From: Phlegmacium glaucopus
Taxonomy: Eukaryota > Basidiomycota > Agaricomycetes > Agaricales > Cortinariaceae
Direction: 5' to 3'
Assembly: GCA_015039465.1 (NCBI GenBank)
Contig: MU130046.1
Span: forward strand, 65,501 to 129,500
DNA length: 64,000 nucleotides
In this document: positions 45,589 to 56,115 of the stretch, piece after piece
Position numbering within the stretch: position 1 is the first letter of the stretch
Layout of the letters: the number at the start of each line of letters is the position of its first letter
Position numbers and translations under genes: made by a program
Notes under the pieces: model-generated
Told to the model about the DNA's origin: nothing
Seen by the model: the letters and a program-made list of their open reading frames with translations, nothing else
The model's database searches: none

Positions 45589-48587
45589 ATCGCAGTGGGG
45601 GTCGGCAATCTCAGGCAGTGTGACATACTGTAACATCACGGCGTGACATCACGGTCACCCTCAAATAAGTGACCCACGGAAATTGTGCTTTCCACAATGG
45701 CTTGCAGCCCAGCCTGGGTGGTTTTATTACATCATAAGTATCAAAACAATTTAATTTGAGGTTTTAAATGTTTGTAGGAGGTATAGATGTTGCTGAGTGA
45801 CAGTAATCCCTGCCAAAAGTGCTAAATTAAAAAAGCTAAAATTGAAGCTTTATAGACTCTGCAGGAAGCCATTTAAACAACAAGCTCTGGTGAGATAAAA
45901 TGTTTCTTATGTATGGAACTTTAATTCCTCTTGATTACTTTTTTTACATAATAAATTTTAGTGAAGATAGCAGTGTAATTTCCATAAAAGGAAGGTTTAA
46001 AAAATAAGGAAAAATATTTTGATCAAGAGATATTGTCCAGATTGATGAAAAAATGATACTTTGTTATTGGACTGAAGCACCATATTGAGTTCCTGATAGT
46101 GTCTATAGACAATTTCTGTTTGTGCTGCCAAATTCAGCCTGAGAGCTGCTTTGTAAGCAGCTCTCATCCACCAATCTGACTTCCTTTCACTTCTACCTCC
46201 ACCATATTGTTCTCTCATCTGTCCTAGCTATCAAATATTGTTCATTTAGTCATATAGTGTTGGTAAACAAGCCTATTCTACCTCTAAATTATACTTAGCC
46301 TTCAAGATTTAGCTCTGATCTTGATCTGATCTGGATCTGATATCCTGGTATTGCAGTTCTTGATATCTAAAAACATGTAAGTTTTAATTTCCTTATGTTT
46401 CTCAAGTATATTAAAGCTCTAACTGTTCAAAACTTCAATCTACAGTTACAATTCACCAAATTTCCTCACATTTTTACCTTTTGACCAGTCATGCCCCCAA
46501 AAGGAGCCCGAGCCCAAACAGCTAACCTTGAAAATCTCCAAAAGGCAAGAGATGCTAACCTTCTAAAAGATCCTGCAGCTTCAGCTTCTGCAAACTTTGA
46601 GAGTACAGTAATTCAATATCAGCAGCAACTTGCAGATATGGAGGCTCAAATTACTTCTCTTGAAGTTGAGCTAGAAAAGTCTCATGAGCAGTGTTCTAAA
46701 TTCTCAGAGCTTCTGGAGAATGCTCAAAAATATATTGAGCAGTTAAGATCTGCACTTGAAGTTGAAAAAGATTGTTACAAAGATCTTTATTGCCAGTTGT
46801 GAAATGAACATCGTGCTTGGCAGCGTGCCAGTAAAGGCAAAGCTGTTCTTAAGGAAACAGTTGCTGAGTTGGTGGAATATAAGCAGAAAATAATGAAGGA
46901 GGCCAAGGAGCTCCAAAAGCATTCTGCTCTTGATGCTCAATATGTAGATGTTCTAAAGTCAGACAATGAACATTTGCAGAAAGAGCTCTCAAGCAATTCA
47001 GAACACTATGCAAAAGAGCTTGCATATACTTGTGAAAAGCTGAAATCATCACAAAGTGCATTGAAAGGCTCTAAGTCAGAGGTATACAATCTAAAGCGAA
47101 AATGTGCAAGGGCTATAGCAGTCAAGGAAAATGCTGTTCAGAAAGCTAGGTCTCAGGTTGGATTCAATGTGGAATAAGGGGGGAGAGTAAAGACCTGGAA
47201 AAATCTACCCTCTATCTTTTGAAGAAGGAGGTATATTCAGAACAGACTCAGAATCTTGTCCGCATTCTTGTTCAAGCTGGTGTCTCAGCTAAAAATATCA
47301 TGGGTGTCATTAAGGCTGTTTTAGGTATTGCAGGAATAACTACAGTTGGAAACATCAGTCCTCATACTGTAGCTCAAATTATCCGGGAGGGGTATATTGC
47401 AGCATGTATACAATTAGGCTTTGAGCTTGATAAAACAGAAGGTAAAAATCCTCTTGCTATAATGCAAATAGTTTATAAACTATGTCATAGCTGTTACATT
47501 TGGCTCAGATGGAACAGGCCATAAAAACCTAAATTACAACTCTCACTATGCTCACTATAAGGTTTGGGATGCTGATGGTGAAAAAGCACAGGTCACACAC
47601 TTTCTAGGGCTTCAGAGATCCTTAGATGGAAGCAGTGAGCAAGCTATGAGGGACTGGGATGATCAATTGCAGAAAATATTTGATATTTACAATGATAGTC
47701 CACTTGCCAAAGAACAAAGTAGCTTCACACGTCTTATCAATGTCTATTCAAAGCTTGCAGGAATGCATGCAGATCACTGTGCTAAAGAAAAAAAAGATTA
47801 TGACTTGATGGGGAAGAAGAAAACAGAAGCAGTTCACCAGGTACTTGGTAAAAGGAGGATTATTGATGATACAAATGAAGAGCTTATGCCTTTTTTTCTT
47901 TCTGGACATAAAGAAATGGTGGAAAAAGCTGGTGGAGAGGATGATTGGAACAACCTTGATGAATCTGCACAAAAAGAGTACAAAGCAGCAATGTTGGAAA
48001 AGCTTACAACAGATCTTGGTCAAGTTGCACTAATTTTCAAGGATGAGATTGACAAGCTGAAAGGAGAAAAACTGAAGGATCATTTTCAGGCTTTCAAGAA
48101 AGCAGGTGCTCCAAATCTTGGCACAATTAACAGCAAGTCAAAAGTTGCAGAGAAGAGAGAAGCTATCAAAGCAGCAATCAGATCATATAACAAGGGAGAA
48201 TGGAAATTGTCACCAAAATATGTAGATCCTGGAATACAGAATGAAGATGAAGGAGAGGTATTTGATGGATATAATGATTTTCACTCCTCAGATGAGAATA
48301 GTGGCTGGGAGGATGAATAGTAATTTAGTAATGCTAGTTAGATGAAGATTTCTACTTGTTCTCATTTTTGAACCATATTTTAGGTACTATTTCTACCTCT
48401 GAGCATCTGAAAGTGTTGTACAGCTTATAAATATACCATATCATGCTTTATACAGTGAAAAAATCTTGTGAAACAGTGCAGAACTCATTGAAAACATGTT
48501 GTACCAGGTTTTGTGACCGGTTGTGTGACATGACGTGACAAAACATTGCCACGGCTATATGTGACATTGCCGACCCCCAATCGCAGT
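45589..48587. mobile_element. AT-rich DNA transposon inserted in NACHT copy 3
   Basis: The element occupies 45597-48579 (2983 bp). It begins GGGGGTCGGCAAT and ends ATTGCCGACCCCCA, and the 8-mer ATCGCAGT is repeated on both sides (45589-45596 and 48580-48587). The same 8-mer occurs once at the matching site in a relative, so the empty site can be inferred. Sub-terminal GTGACAT-type words occur in both ends. The internal sequence is much more AT-rich than the surroundings. It carries one decayed gene at 46491-48320. The superfamily is uncertain; the duplication length fits hAT or a related group. Confidence 0.93.
46491..48320 (+). pseudogene. Decayed transposon protein (coiled-coil N-terminus, transposase-like core)
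   Basis: The start MPPKGARAQTANLENLQKAR opens a long charged, coiled-coil-like region. A TGA at 46800 lies in the same frame as the continuation (46869-47177). Frames shift near 47180 and near 47500. The core includes EVYSEQTQNLVRILVQAGVS, then FGSDGTGHKNLNYNSHYAHY with an Asp that could be part of an RNase-H-like active site, and FLGLQRSLDGSSEQAMRDW. Further on come KLAGMHADHCAKEKKDYDL and an acidic C-terminus (ENSGWEDE). Related proteins known to me carry an additional segment with a CCMHK-type motif before the tail; here that part appears to be missing, so there may also be an internal deletion. Codons are strongly A/T-ending. Naming it a transposase is inference from the TIR/TSD context. 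Confidence 0.65.
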
Positions 48588-49818
48588 CCCACTCCTCGTT
48601 GCCAGCCGTCCGGAGCCGCATATCCGGAATGCATTCAATCTTTGAACAAATCTCATGCCTCTCGTCATATGGTCTTAGACGACTCGTACGAACCAGACGC
48701 CACCCACTTGCAGTCTATATTCCTAAGTCCCGGCCATATGCGCGGATCATTGATCGACTAGTCCGAAAGTCTTCAGGGCAGTTCTACGCTTCGACTGTCA
48801 TGAAGTATCTGAATTCTCCTAACCAATCGGCCTATGAAGCGGTTTGGCTGGCTGTACAAGGTCTGTTATGTCCCTACGGATGTTCTTCACTTTGAAATTA
48901 ATCCATGAATCTCAGGCTGACACGGCGGCTAAAGAACTCTCGAGCCACTTCCAATTGATTTTGGACCAACATCTTACTACAAAGCTCAATGAATATAAAA
49001 TTAACGGGAGCAATGTTGATATTAAGGGGCTGGTATTCTTTCCTTTTCGGCCTGGTTACCTATGATTTCAGGAATCTCTCGAATCCCTGACATCTTTCCC
49101 TTTAACATATCATATCCTTTCACTTCTGCGGTTGTGGACGAAGGATATCGACATTTACTTATCAGGGATTTTGAGGATGGAAATAGGTCTAGCAAATGCC
49201 ATCTAGATGGTACAGTTTATGGTCATGCCGCGCTAGAATGCTTTCAAAATATGGTTAATCCAAACGACGAGTTAGCCTGAGCCGTCTCGTATTTTTTGGC
49301 ATTTCTCAATGATAATTGTATTCAGCGAAATATTAAATTTATATCCATTCACAACGGGTATTGAACGACCTGACGCCAAGTTGTTGTCTTTAATTGAGCA
49401 CGTAGCCTCACAGTGGGAGATTTTAGTCCTAAATTATAGGACAGGTCTCGACGCTGTATCGAAACTTCTCTTGAAGGCTGCTCCACTGACAGATCTCCAC
49501 ATCTGCCTTCGAGATCACCCTCTTCAAAATCCTGCCAAAGCCAAAGTTCACTGCGAGCATGGGTTTACTTCCTTGAGGTTGGGTGTGAAAGCCTATTTGG
49601 GTGTGAGTTTCTACTGAATGTCTCTCAAAATATTTCTTGATCCCATTTCCATGGCTCTAGAAATGTCAGCAGCTTCTTGGTCCGAAAGTTCTCCGAAGGT
49701 CATTGTCTCTCATGCTGAGAGATCAATCTTACGCTATATACATGGTCTTCAAGTTGTCCTCTTCATTTTCTTTCCGTGGATCTCGAATCGAAGTTTGGGA
49801 ATCACTTGGGGACATTTA

Positions 49819-50945
49819 ACAAGCGATGGCCCCTCGTCACCGATAGTTTAACTGGATCAAGTGATTCGGAATCATGGGCAGCACGGCGTCAATTCTATAA
49901 AAAAGAGAACCACATCTGGCAACTGCGACTATCCGGGCACTTCGATAACTCAAGGCATCCTCGTACCAAAATTGTCCACGGCAGGGGACAGAGGGGGATT
50001 CGATTCAGAAGAACGGCATTGAATATACATACAATACTTCGTGGGGAAAGGGGCTGCTGGCACACAGTGGCAAATTGGAAGGGCGGCATCGACTATGTAA
50101 ATTTCATATCACAATTTCTTCTATCAGCTTTCGTGAACCAGGATCTGGGCGCACCTACGCACACTCTGAATGGGATGGATCATAGATCACGGAGACTAAG
50201 GGTAAGCCGCCGCCGTCGTTATATGTATTGTTGAACGGTGGGGCGAACGATACCAACACCTATCTGACGAGGAGCAGCCTTTTTGGATATGGAGAAAGGT
50301 AAGAGCCTAAAGAGGGTTCTGAGCGTGTAATAAGCTCAGTGATTATCCTCATCGAATTCTGAAGTGTCGGAAGTGGGAACGAAACCCCAACTTGATGCGG
50401 ACGTTACCAGTAACTATAGATGGGGGACTCTCCCACGTGGAGATGAGATGGACTGTAAAACAACAAAAAAAGAATGAATTTAAAGCAAAGATCAAGATAT
50501 AAACTGAATTTGTTGACCGAAAATTAAACGAACCAATGATAGTGGCAACTTAATGAGTTGTCAAGGTAATCTTTCGTCAATATATCTTTGTCCTATGCAA
50601 CGAGTTCAACATCACTCAGAGAAATTTAGAATACTTCGCCAGAAATGAAGGAGATTCCACAGAAGCCATAGTAGAATTAATTAGTCCACATATTGATGAT
50701 AAATAAGTCGATCAACTTCAATGGAGTCTGCTTCGAGTCGCGTCCTCGATATTTTTGATGGATATAGCACTAATTAAAAGCCAAGCATAAAAGAATGGAA
50801 TAAGAGATAAGGGAAAATAAAAGAAGTGACCATACAAGGTCTGATTCCTTATCCTGTTTATTTTCCTGTGTTCATGACATTACTCCCTACTTCGTTCCAT
50901 TAGCCAGCCCGAACTAACAAGGGGAAAACTCTATGGGAGATGAAT
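49819..50945. other. 3' flank of NACHT copy 3 and intergenic sequence
   Basis: 49776-50030 matches the 3' flank of the other NACHT copies (ESKFGNHLGTFNKRWPLV frame). 50100-50190 resembles 6290-6370. Beyond that there is nothing recognisable. Confidence 0.45.
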
Positions 50946-51887
50946 TTAGGCATCTTCTTCGTAAATGGGTGGAGGTTCAACCAAAACTGGACGCGACTGT
51001 ATGTGAACATTCTTGTTTGATGATGATGGTGTGGTGTCTGGTGATGGCAGTGTAAGTGTTACACTGGTACTTGAGGTTAGTACAGATCTGGAACGGATTC
51101 CCAACATATCAGGAACTGACGGATTTAGAATGAAAGGCTCTACTGTAGGGTTGCATCGTTAGACAATCCATAGTGAGTGATGTGAGAAGGGAGTGAGAGA
51201 GAAGGGACGCACCAAGAGTAGAAGGGTTATCGTCATCAATGCTAAATGGGCGACGACGACGACGAAGATAGAGAAAACCAAACACAAACACGCAGATCAT
51301 TGCAATACCTCCCAGCGTCCCTCCTACAATTGCTGCAATTTGCGGGTGGTTTGATGATGATTGTGTATTGTTTTGAGGTGGATTAGTACTTCGTGGTGGG
51401 GTCGTTGTCGTCACTTGTGCAGAGACTGTCGACGACGATGTTGAGCCTGGGAGATCGGTAGTAATATCAAAGTAATCCAGCCAAAGCCAGTCGTCTTGCA
51501 TGATATTAGTGAGCAGGAAGGAATGATTTCCAGGGGACAGGGGTGGCGATTGGAAAAAAAGTTGTCTATATTGGTCTGTTGTAGTAGGTGTTGGGACGTT
51601 TGTTAGTAGGGCTGATGAACCATCCACGACAGTAGTAAAGACGACAGTATTATTAGGACTACTGGTCCCATAGACAGCGATGGAGATACCTGAGGAAAAG
51701 AGCTGAGTTAAATTTTTGTGTTCAATGTATGAATTATACCGTTGAACTGAAGAGTAACCCTCGACCCTTGGCTCCGACTGAGCGATGAGGTACCATTGTA
51801 ATTCGATGATCCAGCTCTCAGATAATGAGTCCAACCAGAACCGTACACAAGAGCGGGGTCTTGGTCGTCGATCACTACAACGGCCAT
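50946..51887 (-). CDS. Single-pass membrane protein with lectin-like extracellular region
   Basis: Three exons (51740-51887, 51213-51689, 50946-51142) sum to 822 nt, or 273 residues. The start opens MAVVVIDDQDPALVYGSGW. The ectodomain reads WTHYLRAGSSNYNGTSS, GISIAVYGTSSPN, TTVVDGSSALLTNV and DWLWLDYFDITTDLPGS, a pattern shared by a large Agaricomycete family with a galactose-binding-like fold. A Thr/Ser/Pro-rich stalk leads to one transmembrane helix (IAAIVGGTLGGIAMICVFVF) ended by a basic LYLRRRRR stop-transfer. The cytoplasmic tail is about 70 residues and ends PPPIYEEDA. There is no classical cleavable signal peptide before the ectodomain in this model, so a further upstream exon or start cannot be excluded. 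Function unknown. Confidence 0.8.
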
Positions 51888-52480
51888 AACTAATGTAAAG
51901 GGTGTCGGAAAGAAAAGAGGGTAGCGTAAGTATTATAGTATACAAACCGACAAGAATCTGATGGAATCATACATCAGCAAACCTGACTGGACATTAGTTT
52001 ACGAAAGTTTGCAAAGTTAGTTGCCAACATAGCATGAAACGCTGGAAAAGTTTTGGCCTCGCTATGTATAATTATCTCATAGATGACATGGAAACCAAGA
52101 GGGTGGAACGGAGATGCCGGACATATCGGTCGGACCCCAATTGGCAAAAAAAAAGTGACTGGCCCAAATTTGAACCAGGGCTATTTTTAGCCAGGAAGTT
52201 TTTGCATCGCATTCATTCATTCTTTTGTGATTCAGAATGTGTTGTCGTCGTTTAGGTCACTTTGTTGAACTTCTAGTTCGGTTCGGTTCTAGGGCCGGTT
52301 CGAACTGTCAAACCAATGACCTTTTTCATTTATTCATCGTTCAACTTTGTGTATTCATTATTACATTATTACAATTATCACTAGTAGTCTAACTAAGTAA
52401 GGGTGAGTCCAAGTTGGTTGTATAGACGGGTGGTCCCAACAGAGGTTATAGTCGTTCGTTGTAGCTTTATAGTATTAGAA
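51888..52480. other. Intergenic, nothing recognised
   Basis: Short frames only. One stretch near 52250-52310 (GTTCGGTTCTAGGGCCGGTTCG) resembles the GGACCGAACC-type repeat seen at 3781-3929. Confidence 0.4.
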
Positions 52481-53320
52481 ATAAAACTCCCCCGTTGCTG
52501 CCTTTGGTTGCCATTTATTTGTTCATCATCGTTGCCATTTGTTCGTTTGTTCGTCGTCATCGTCATCGTTCAGTCGTTCGTCATTATTTGTTAGTTCGTC
52601 GTTTAGTTGTTGAGTTGTTCATTTGTAGTTGTTGTTCGTTCGTAGTTGTTGTTCATTCGTAGTTGTTGTTTGTTCGTTAGTAGTTGTCGTTAGTAGTTAA
52701 AGGTGATGGCGTCGTGGGTGCGGAAGTACATGATTATGACGATGGTGATGGCGATGGTAATGTGGATCTATTTATGGACCGGTTTATGGATCACTACACC
52801 GGTGGGAAGGCCAACGAGGCGACGAAGGCAGGGCCTGCAGAAGCAGGGTTGTCGTTCGCAGTTGTCGTTCGATGTCATTTATTCATCGTTCAGGTCATCC
52901 GTCGTTCAGTCGCAGTTGTCATTCATTTGTTATTCGTTTGTTGTTCATCGTTTGTTGTTCATTCGTTCGTTGTTCAGAGTTGTCATCCATTTCGTTGTTC
53001 AGTTGTCATTCCTTCGATATCGGTTGCTCATCTTTATTTTCTGTCATAGTGTCATAGTTACATTAGAATAAATTATAATTTTTTTGAAAAAATACCTCGC
53101 AAGGTGATTGCCCACTGGCATCATCGTACCTCGTCATCGTTGTGCTTGTCGTCTCGTTGTCCGTAACCGTCGTTGTCATCCCTGTTTGTCGTAGTGCATT
53201 AAAATAAGACAACTTACCAAAATAACTCCCTCAGTGGGGAGTCGTCGGCGTTGTTGGTGTCGTTGTTAGCATCGTTGGTGTCGCTGGTGTTGTTGCTTGA
53301 CATCATGAAGGTTTCAAACT
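52481..53320. repeat. Degenerate simple-sequence tract (GTT/GTC/TTCG)
   Basis: Most of this region is made of loosely repeated GTTGTTCGTTCG- and GTCGTCATCG-type words, densest at 52520-52690, 52860-53010 and 53120-53300. Open frames in it (52684-53071) translate to low-complexity Val/Ser/Phe-rich strings and are not credible genes. Confidence 0.75.
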
Positions 53321-53399
53321 CCAACTCCCAACCCGGCGCCTAACGGTATTTTATAGATTATATAGTCAATTGTGCACGGAAAAAAATAGAAAAAAAAAA

Positions 53400-53897
53400 T
53401 GAAGGCGTCCAGTGGCCAATGGCTATGCATTCCTCGAGCGATTCTATTTCGTCTTCGATACTGGTCACCGACGTGCGGGCTTTGCTACCACTTCCCATAC
53501 ACAAGACACTACTAACTGAGAAGATTGATCGGTGTTATAAATTACAAAGTGCTTATTACGACGATCATTCTACAAATCTTTGGATTTTAGTATATAATAC
53601 CTATCTCAGGTAAAATCCCCCTGGCTAATCGTGCCTATCATGACGATTGTGGGATAGCGAACCAACGGAAAAAAGTCAAATGACTGAGACAGATAGTCGA
53701 CACACTGCGTTGCGACTAAAATTGTTTATCTTGGACTCTAAGGTGGTAAAGTTTGTTTCGTCAATAGTATCAACTGATCCGGACAAGACGAACCATCATG
53801 TTTTCGAGATTATGGACGCCGTCTACAACATCAAGTGTTTCTCACAACTTCAATCTCTTCAACATGACCAAACCCAAAATTGTAAACCCAAGCCTTA
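53400..53897 (+). other. Possible two-exon hypothetical gene or remnant
   Basis: A frame at 53419-53613 (SSSILVTDVRALLPLPIHKT, then KIDRCYKLQSAYYDDHSTN) could be spliced at GTAAAATC to a second frame ending at 53897 (ALRLKLFILDSKVVKFV, HHVFEIMDAVYN). Part of it (53568-53740) is repeated in inverted orientation at 60235-60412, so it may be transposon-related or a duplicated gene piece. No family recognised. Confidence 0.3.
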
Positions 53898-54290
53898 AAT
53901 GTGTCACTCTTTCTTTCAAGCATTGACTTCTCAAACTTGTCTCAAACCCCATGGCCACTATCTCCTTCGAATTTCAGAGTTTACCTGACAATATACTGAG
54001 CTTTCCAGATTATTTCTTCCATATTAATCAATATGACAAGCAGCGACAGGTATTTTTTTAGCTGCCCTTTTGCCATCGTCATTACCTGGGCTATGTTCCA
54101 AAATATCTCGCTTACCATTATTTTATTTAATTACTGGAGGGCTGGGTATAAATGGCTTGCCAATAACATTACAGCTAATACACGTTATTTCTGACAATAT
54201 CAGCTGAGCAACGAGACTCTAATCAAGAAAGGAAACATAGATAATGATTGGAAATAATGATGTAATGAAGGTGTGTGTTAACGTTTCAGA

Positions 54291-54355
54291 AAAATAAATA
54301 TTGAGATCCGTAGATCTACCACTCCGGGAAAGCGTGTCATCCTTGTGCAGGGGCC

Positions 54356-54386
<31 letters not shown>

Positions 54387-54410
54387 TTCGTATGTCACCC
54401 CGAAGGGGAC
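54291..54410 (-). ncRNA. U6: U6 spliceosomal snRNA, copy 2
   Basis: The RNA is identical to the copy at 20016-20135, including the 5' stem-loop GTCCCCTTCGGGG, the ACAGAGA box in ACGATACAGAGAAGATTAGC, and the T-rich 3' end. Sequence flanking the two genes differs apart from a shared upstream block. Confidence 0.95.
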
Positions 54411-54429
54411 ATTAGACTTTGGTGAATTG

Positions 54430-54485
54430 GCATCACCGAGAAAAGGATGTTGTATTTTGTTCAGTCCGCAGAGTGAGAATTCTCA
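54430..54485 (-). promoter_or_regulatory. Conserved U6 upstream block, copy 2
   Basis: Nearly identical to 20155-20210, at the same distance from the RNA start. The core CTGAACAAAATACAACATCC is the same in both copies. A few transitions distinguish them (for example TTTTCTCGGTGATGC against TTTTCTTGGCGATGC). Confidence 0.7.
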
Positions 54486-54747
54486 CGATCGGCAACACAT
54501 TGGCCAGTTGAATATATCCCACTGTTTAACCAAAAATATTCTAGTAGATACTGTTCACCTGTTCAAACCTTTTGTTTCTTTACTTGCAATCTACTCAACG
54601 TTACATTGGCTGACTACGCAAACTATGGTGACAGTGGGAATCATCTCTCTGGGCTTATAGAATTTTCGAGGCATTAAAGTCTCAACCAAATCGTATTATA
54701 CTGAACTTAGCATGACCATAGTCATCCTAGGCTAGTCGCTGGTTTAT

Positions 54748-55089
54748 TTGACAGATACGTTGGCCAAGGTCGACCTCGACAGTCTGGGAAGCTCAGCATT
54801 GATATACGGTCAACTGAGCATCAGAAAGAAAAAGACGACGATTTTAAGGAAAGGAGGCTCAATCCCAAGCGATAACGTTCAAAGCTTTCGGAACTTTCTT
54901 TTGGCTGCCAGAGACCATCTCAACTCTAAATTACGGTTTGTTAGCCGCTCCGGTGAGGGGATACCGATTTCGATACGGGAAAGTATACTTTACAGTTGGT
55001 GGTTACTAGAATATAACTGCTATAGAATGCAACCACTTTTCATCAATGGTCGAATGATGCTCGACTTTGTCCGGAATATATTGTTATGA
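54748..55089 (+). CDS. Hypothetical protein, weak support
   Basis: An uninterrupted 113-codon frame reads MTDTLAKVDLDSLGSSALIY, then SWWLLEYNCYRMQPLFING and ends MMLDFVRNILL. It has reasonable length but no domain, no recognised relatives and no evident introns. It could be a fragment of an older gene. Confidence 0.25.
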   Translation: MTDTLAKVDLDSLGSSALIYGQLSIRKKKTTILRKGGSIPSDNVQSFRNFLLAARDHLNSKLRFVSRSGEGIPISIRESILYSWWLLEYNCYRMQPLFINGRMMLDFVRNILL

Positions 55090-55147
55090 GGCAGAGAGTC
55101 GGGTAATCACGAATGGCCGAAAAAAAAGTCGAAAAAAACGTCGTAGG

Positions 55148-55867
55148 TTAAGTGAGATCACGATCGAGCTGAGCAAAAGGAAATTGACAGCATTTTATCA
55201 ATGCTAGACCATGTTGAAGGAGGAAAAAATACGCACTAGGAATACCATGCAAGTGGATAGGAGCCGCTTGTACATGAAAAGTGAGAAGCAGTTCAGTGAT
55301 TCTCGTTTGACCTCCTTCTTGAGAAATCCTGTATTAAATGAAAACAAAAAAATGAGTGCGACGTCGATGTAGCATAGACCCCTATTCCTTAACGTACCGT
55401 GCACTGAAACTGTTATAACTGAGAGTTTGTGCAGCTGAGGCACGGATCTTCCACTTCATCGACCGCGTAACAACGAAGAATCCAGCAACGATACCACCGG
55501 GCTACCCGAGCCAAAGTAAGTGCGAGGAGTCGATGGATTTCCTGGACATAATATTAGTAAAACCTACCCCGGATATAGCACCCTCCTCTGAGTTTGTTGG
55601 AATTTCCAGCATTTCTTTCCAGTCGATTGTCGAGGATCGCGACAAAGCTGACTGGGAAGCCCTCATTTCGCTTTCAAAGTCATCTCGTGAGGTTGGCTGG
55701 TGATTGATACGGAGAGACACTTTGTCTGAGAATGTCGAATTGAAAGCAGTTTGGAAATCGGTCGCTTCTCCTGTTGCTGATTCGTCATGATAGAAAGATC
55801 CGAGATGCACCTTTACCCAAGTTGTCAATGGACTGTCAGCCTCAGGCTGAGGATCGTTTTCTGGCAT
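55148..55867 (-). CDS. NTF2-like small protein, hypothetical
   Basis: Three exons (55568-55867, 55398-55501, 55148-55328) sum to 585 nt, or 194 residues. The start reads MPENDPQPEADSPLTTWVKV. The middle has FNSTFSDKVSLRINHQPTS and STIDWKEMLEIPTN, and exon 2 gives PGGIVAGFFVVTRSMKWKIR, matching a family of short Agaricomycete proteins that I recall as NTF2- or SnoaL-like. The last exon reads RITELLLTFHVQAAPIHLH; the following 26 residues are less certain because another intron could end the gene. No signal peptide. Function unknown. Confidence 0.6.
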
Positions 55868-56115
55868 GGCCGTTGTGATTAACGTGTGGTGCTTCTCGCT
55901 TAGTCACCGCTACGTGTTATGTAATCTAATCAAAAGGTTAGCACATTTCGAGCAATTTTTACAAACAACTATTCACTAGCCAAGGCGGCCCGCAGCTGCA
56001 AGGCGTGAAGGAAAGGATTAACAATGTCTCAGCATCTCTGAAAATCACCAAAATTCGCTGTATGACGGCGCGGCACAGCCACGTCTATAATTGGTTGAAA
56101 AAGTCCTATTAACAA

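Larger units (their letters stand above)
44605..49818 (+). pseudogene. NACHT-domain NTPase, copy 3, split and partly duplicated
   Basis: This third relative of the intact NACHT gene lies on the opposite strand. Its 5' part is present twice: 44605-44900 ends in a P-loop reading GPAGAGKLAIVQTIAEM (Ser changed to Leu), and 44925-45530 repeats the leader and P-loop as GPAEAGKSAIVQTIAGM. A 4-nt loss after RLIV (near 45515) shifts the frame before Walker B. A 2983-bp transposon is inserted at 45597, and the coding similarity resumes at 48588 with SRPEPHI-like sequence. The remainder matches copy 2 through LRDHPLQNPAKAKVHCEHG to a C-terminal exon ending WESLGDI. A long internal deletion removes much of the middle (near 48840). 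Multiple lesions mean it is not functional. Confidence 0.87.

Noticed and set aside
47748..48023. Minus-strand frame rich in Phe and Cys
   Set aside because: Antisense shadow of the AT-rich transposon protein.
52684..53071. Overlapping open frames in the GTT/TTCG tract
   Set aside because: Low-complexity translations in several frames at once show they follow from the repeat itself.
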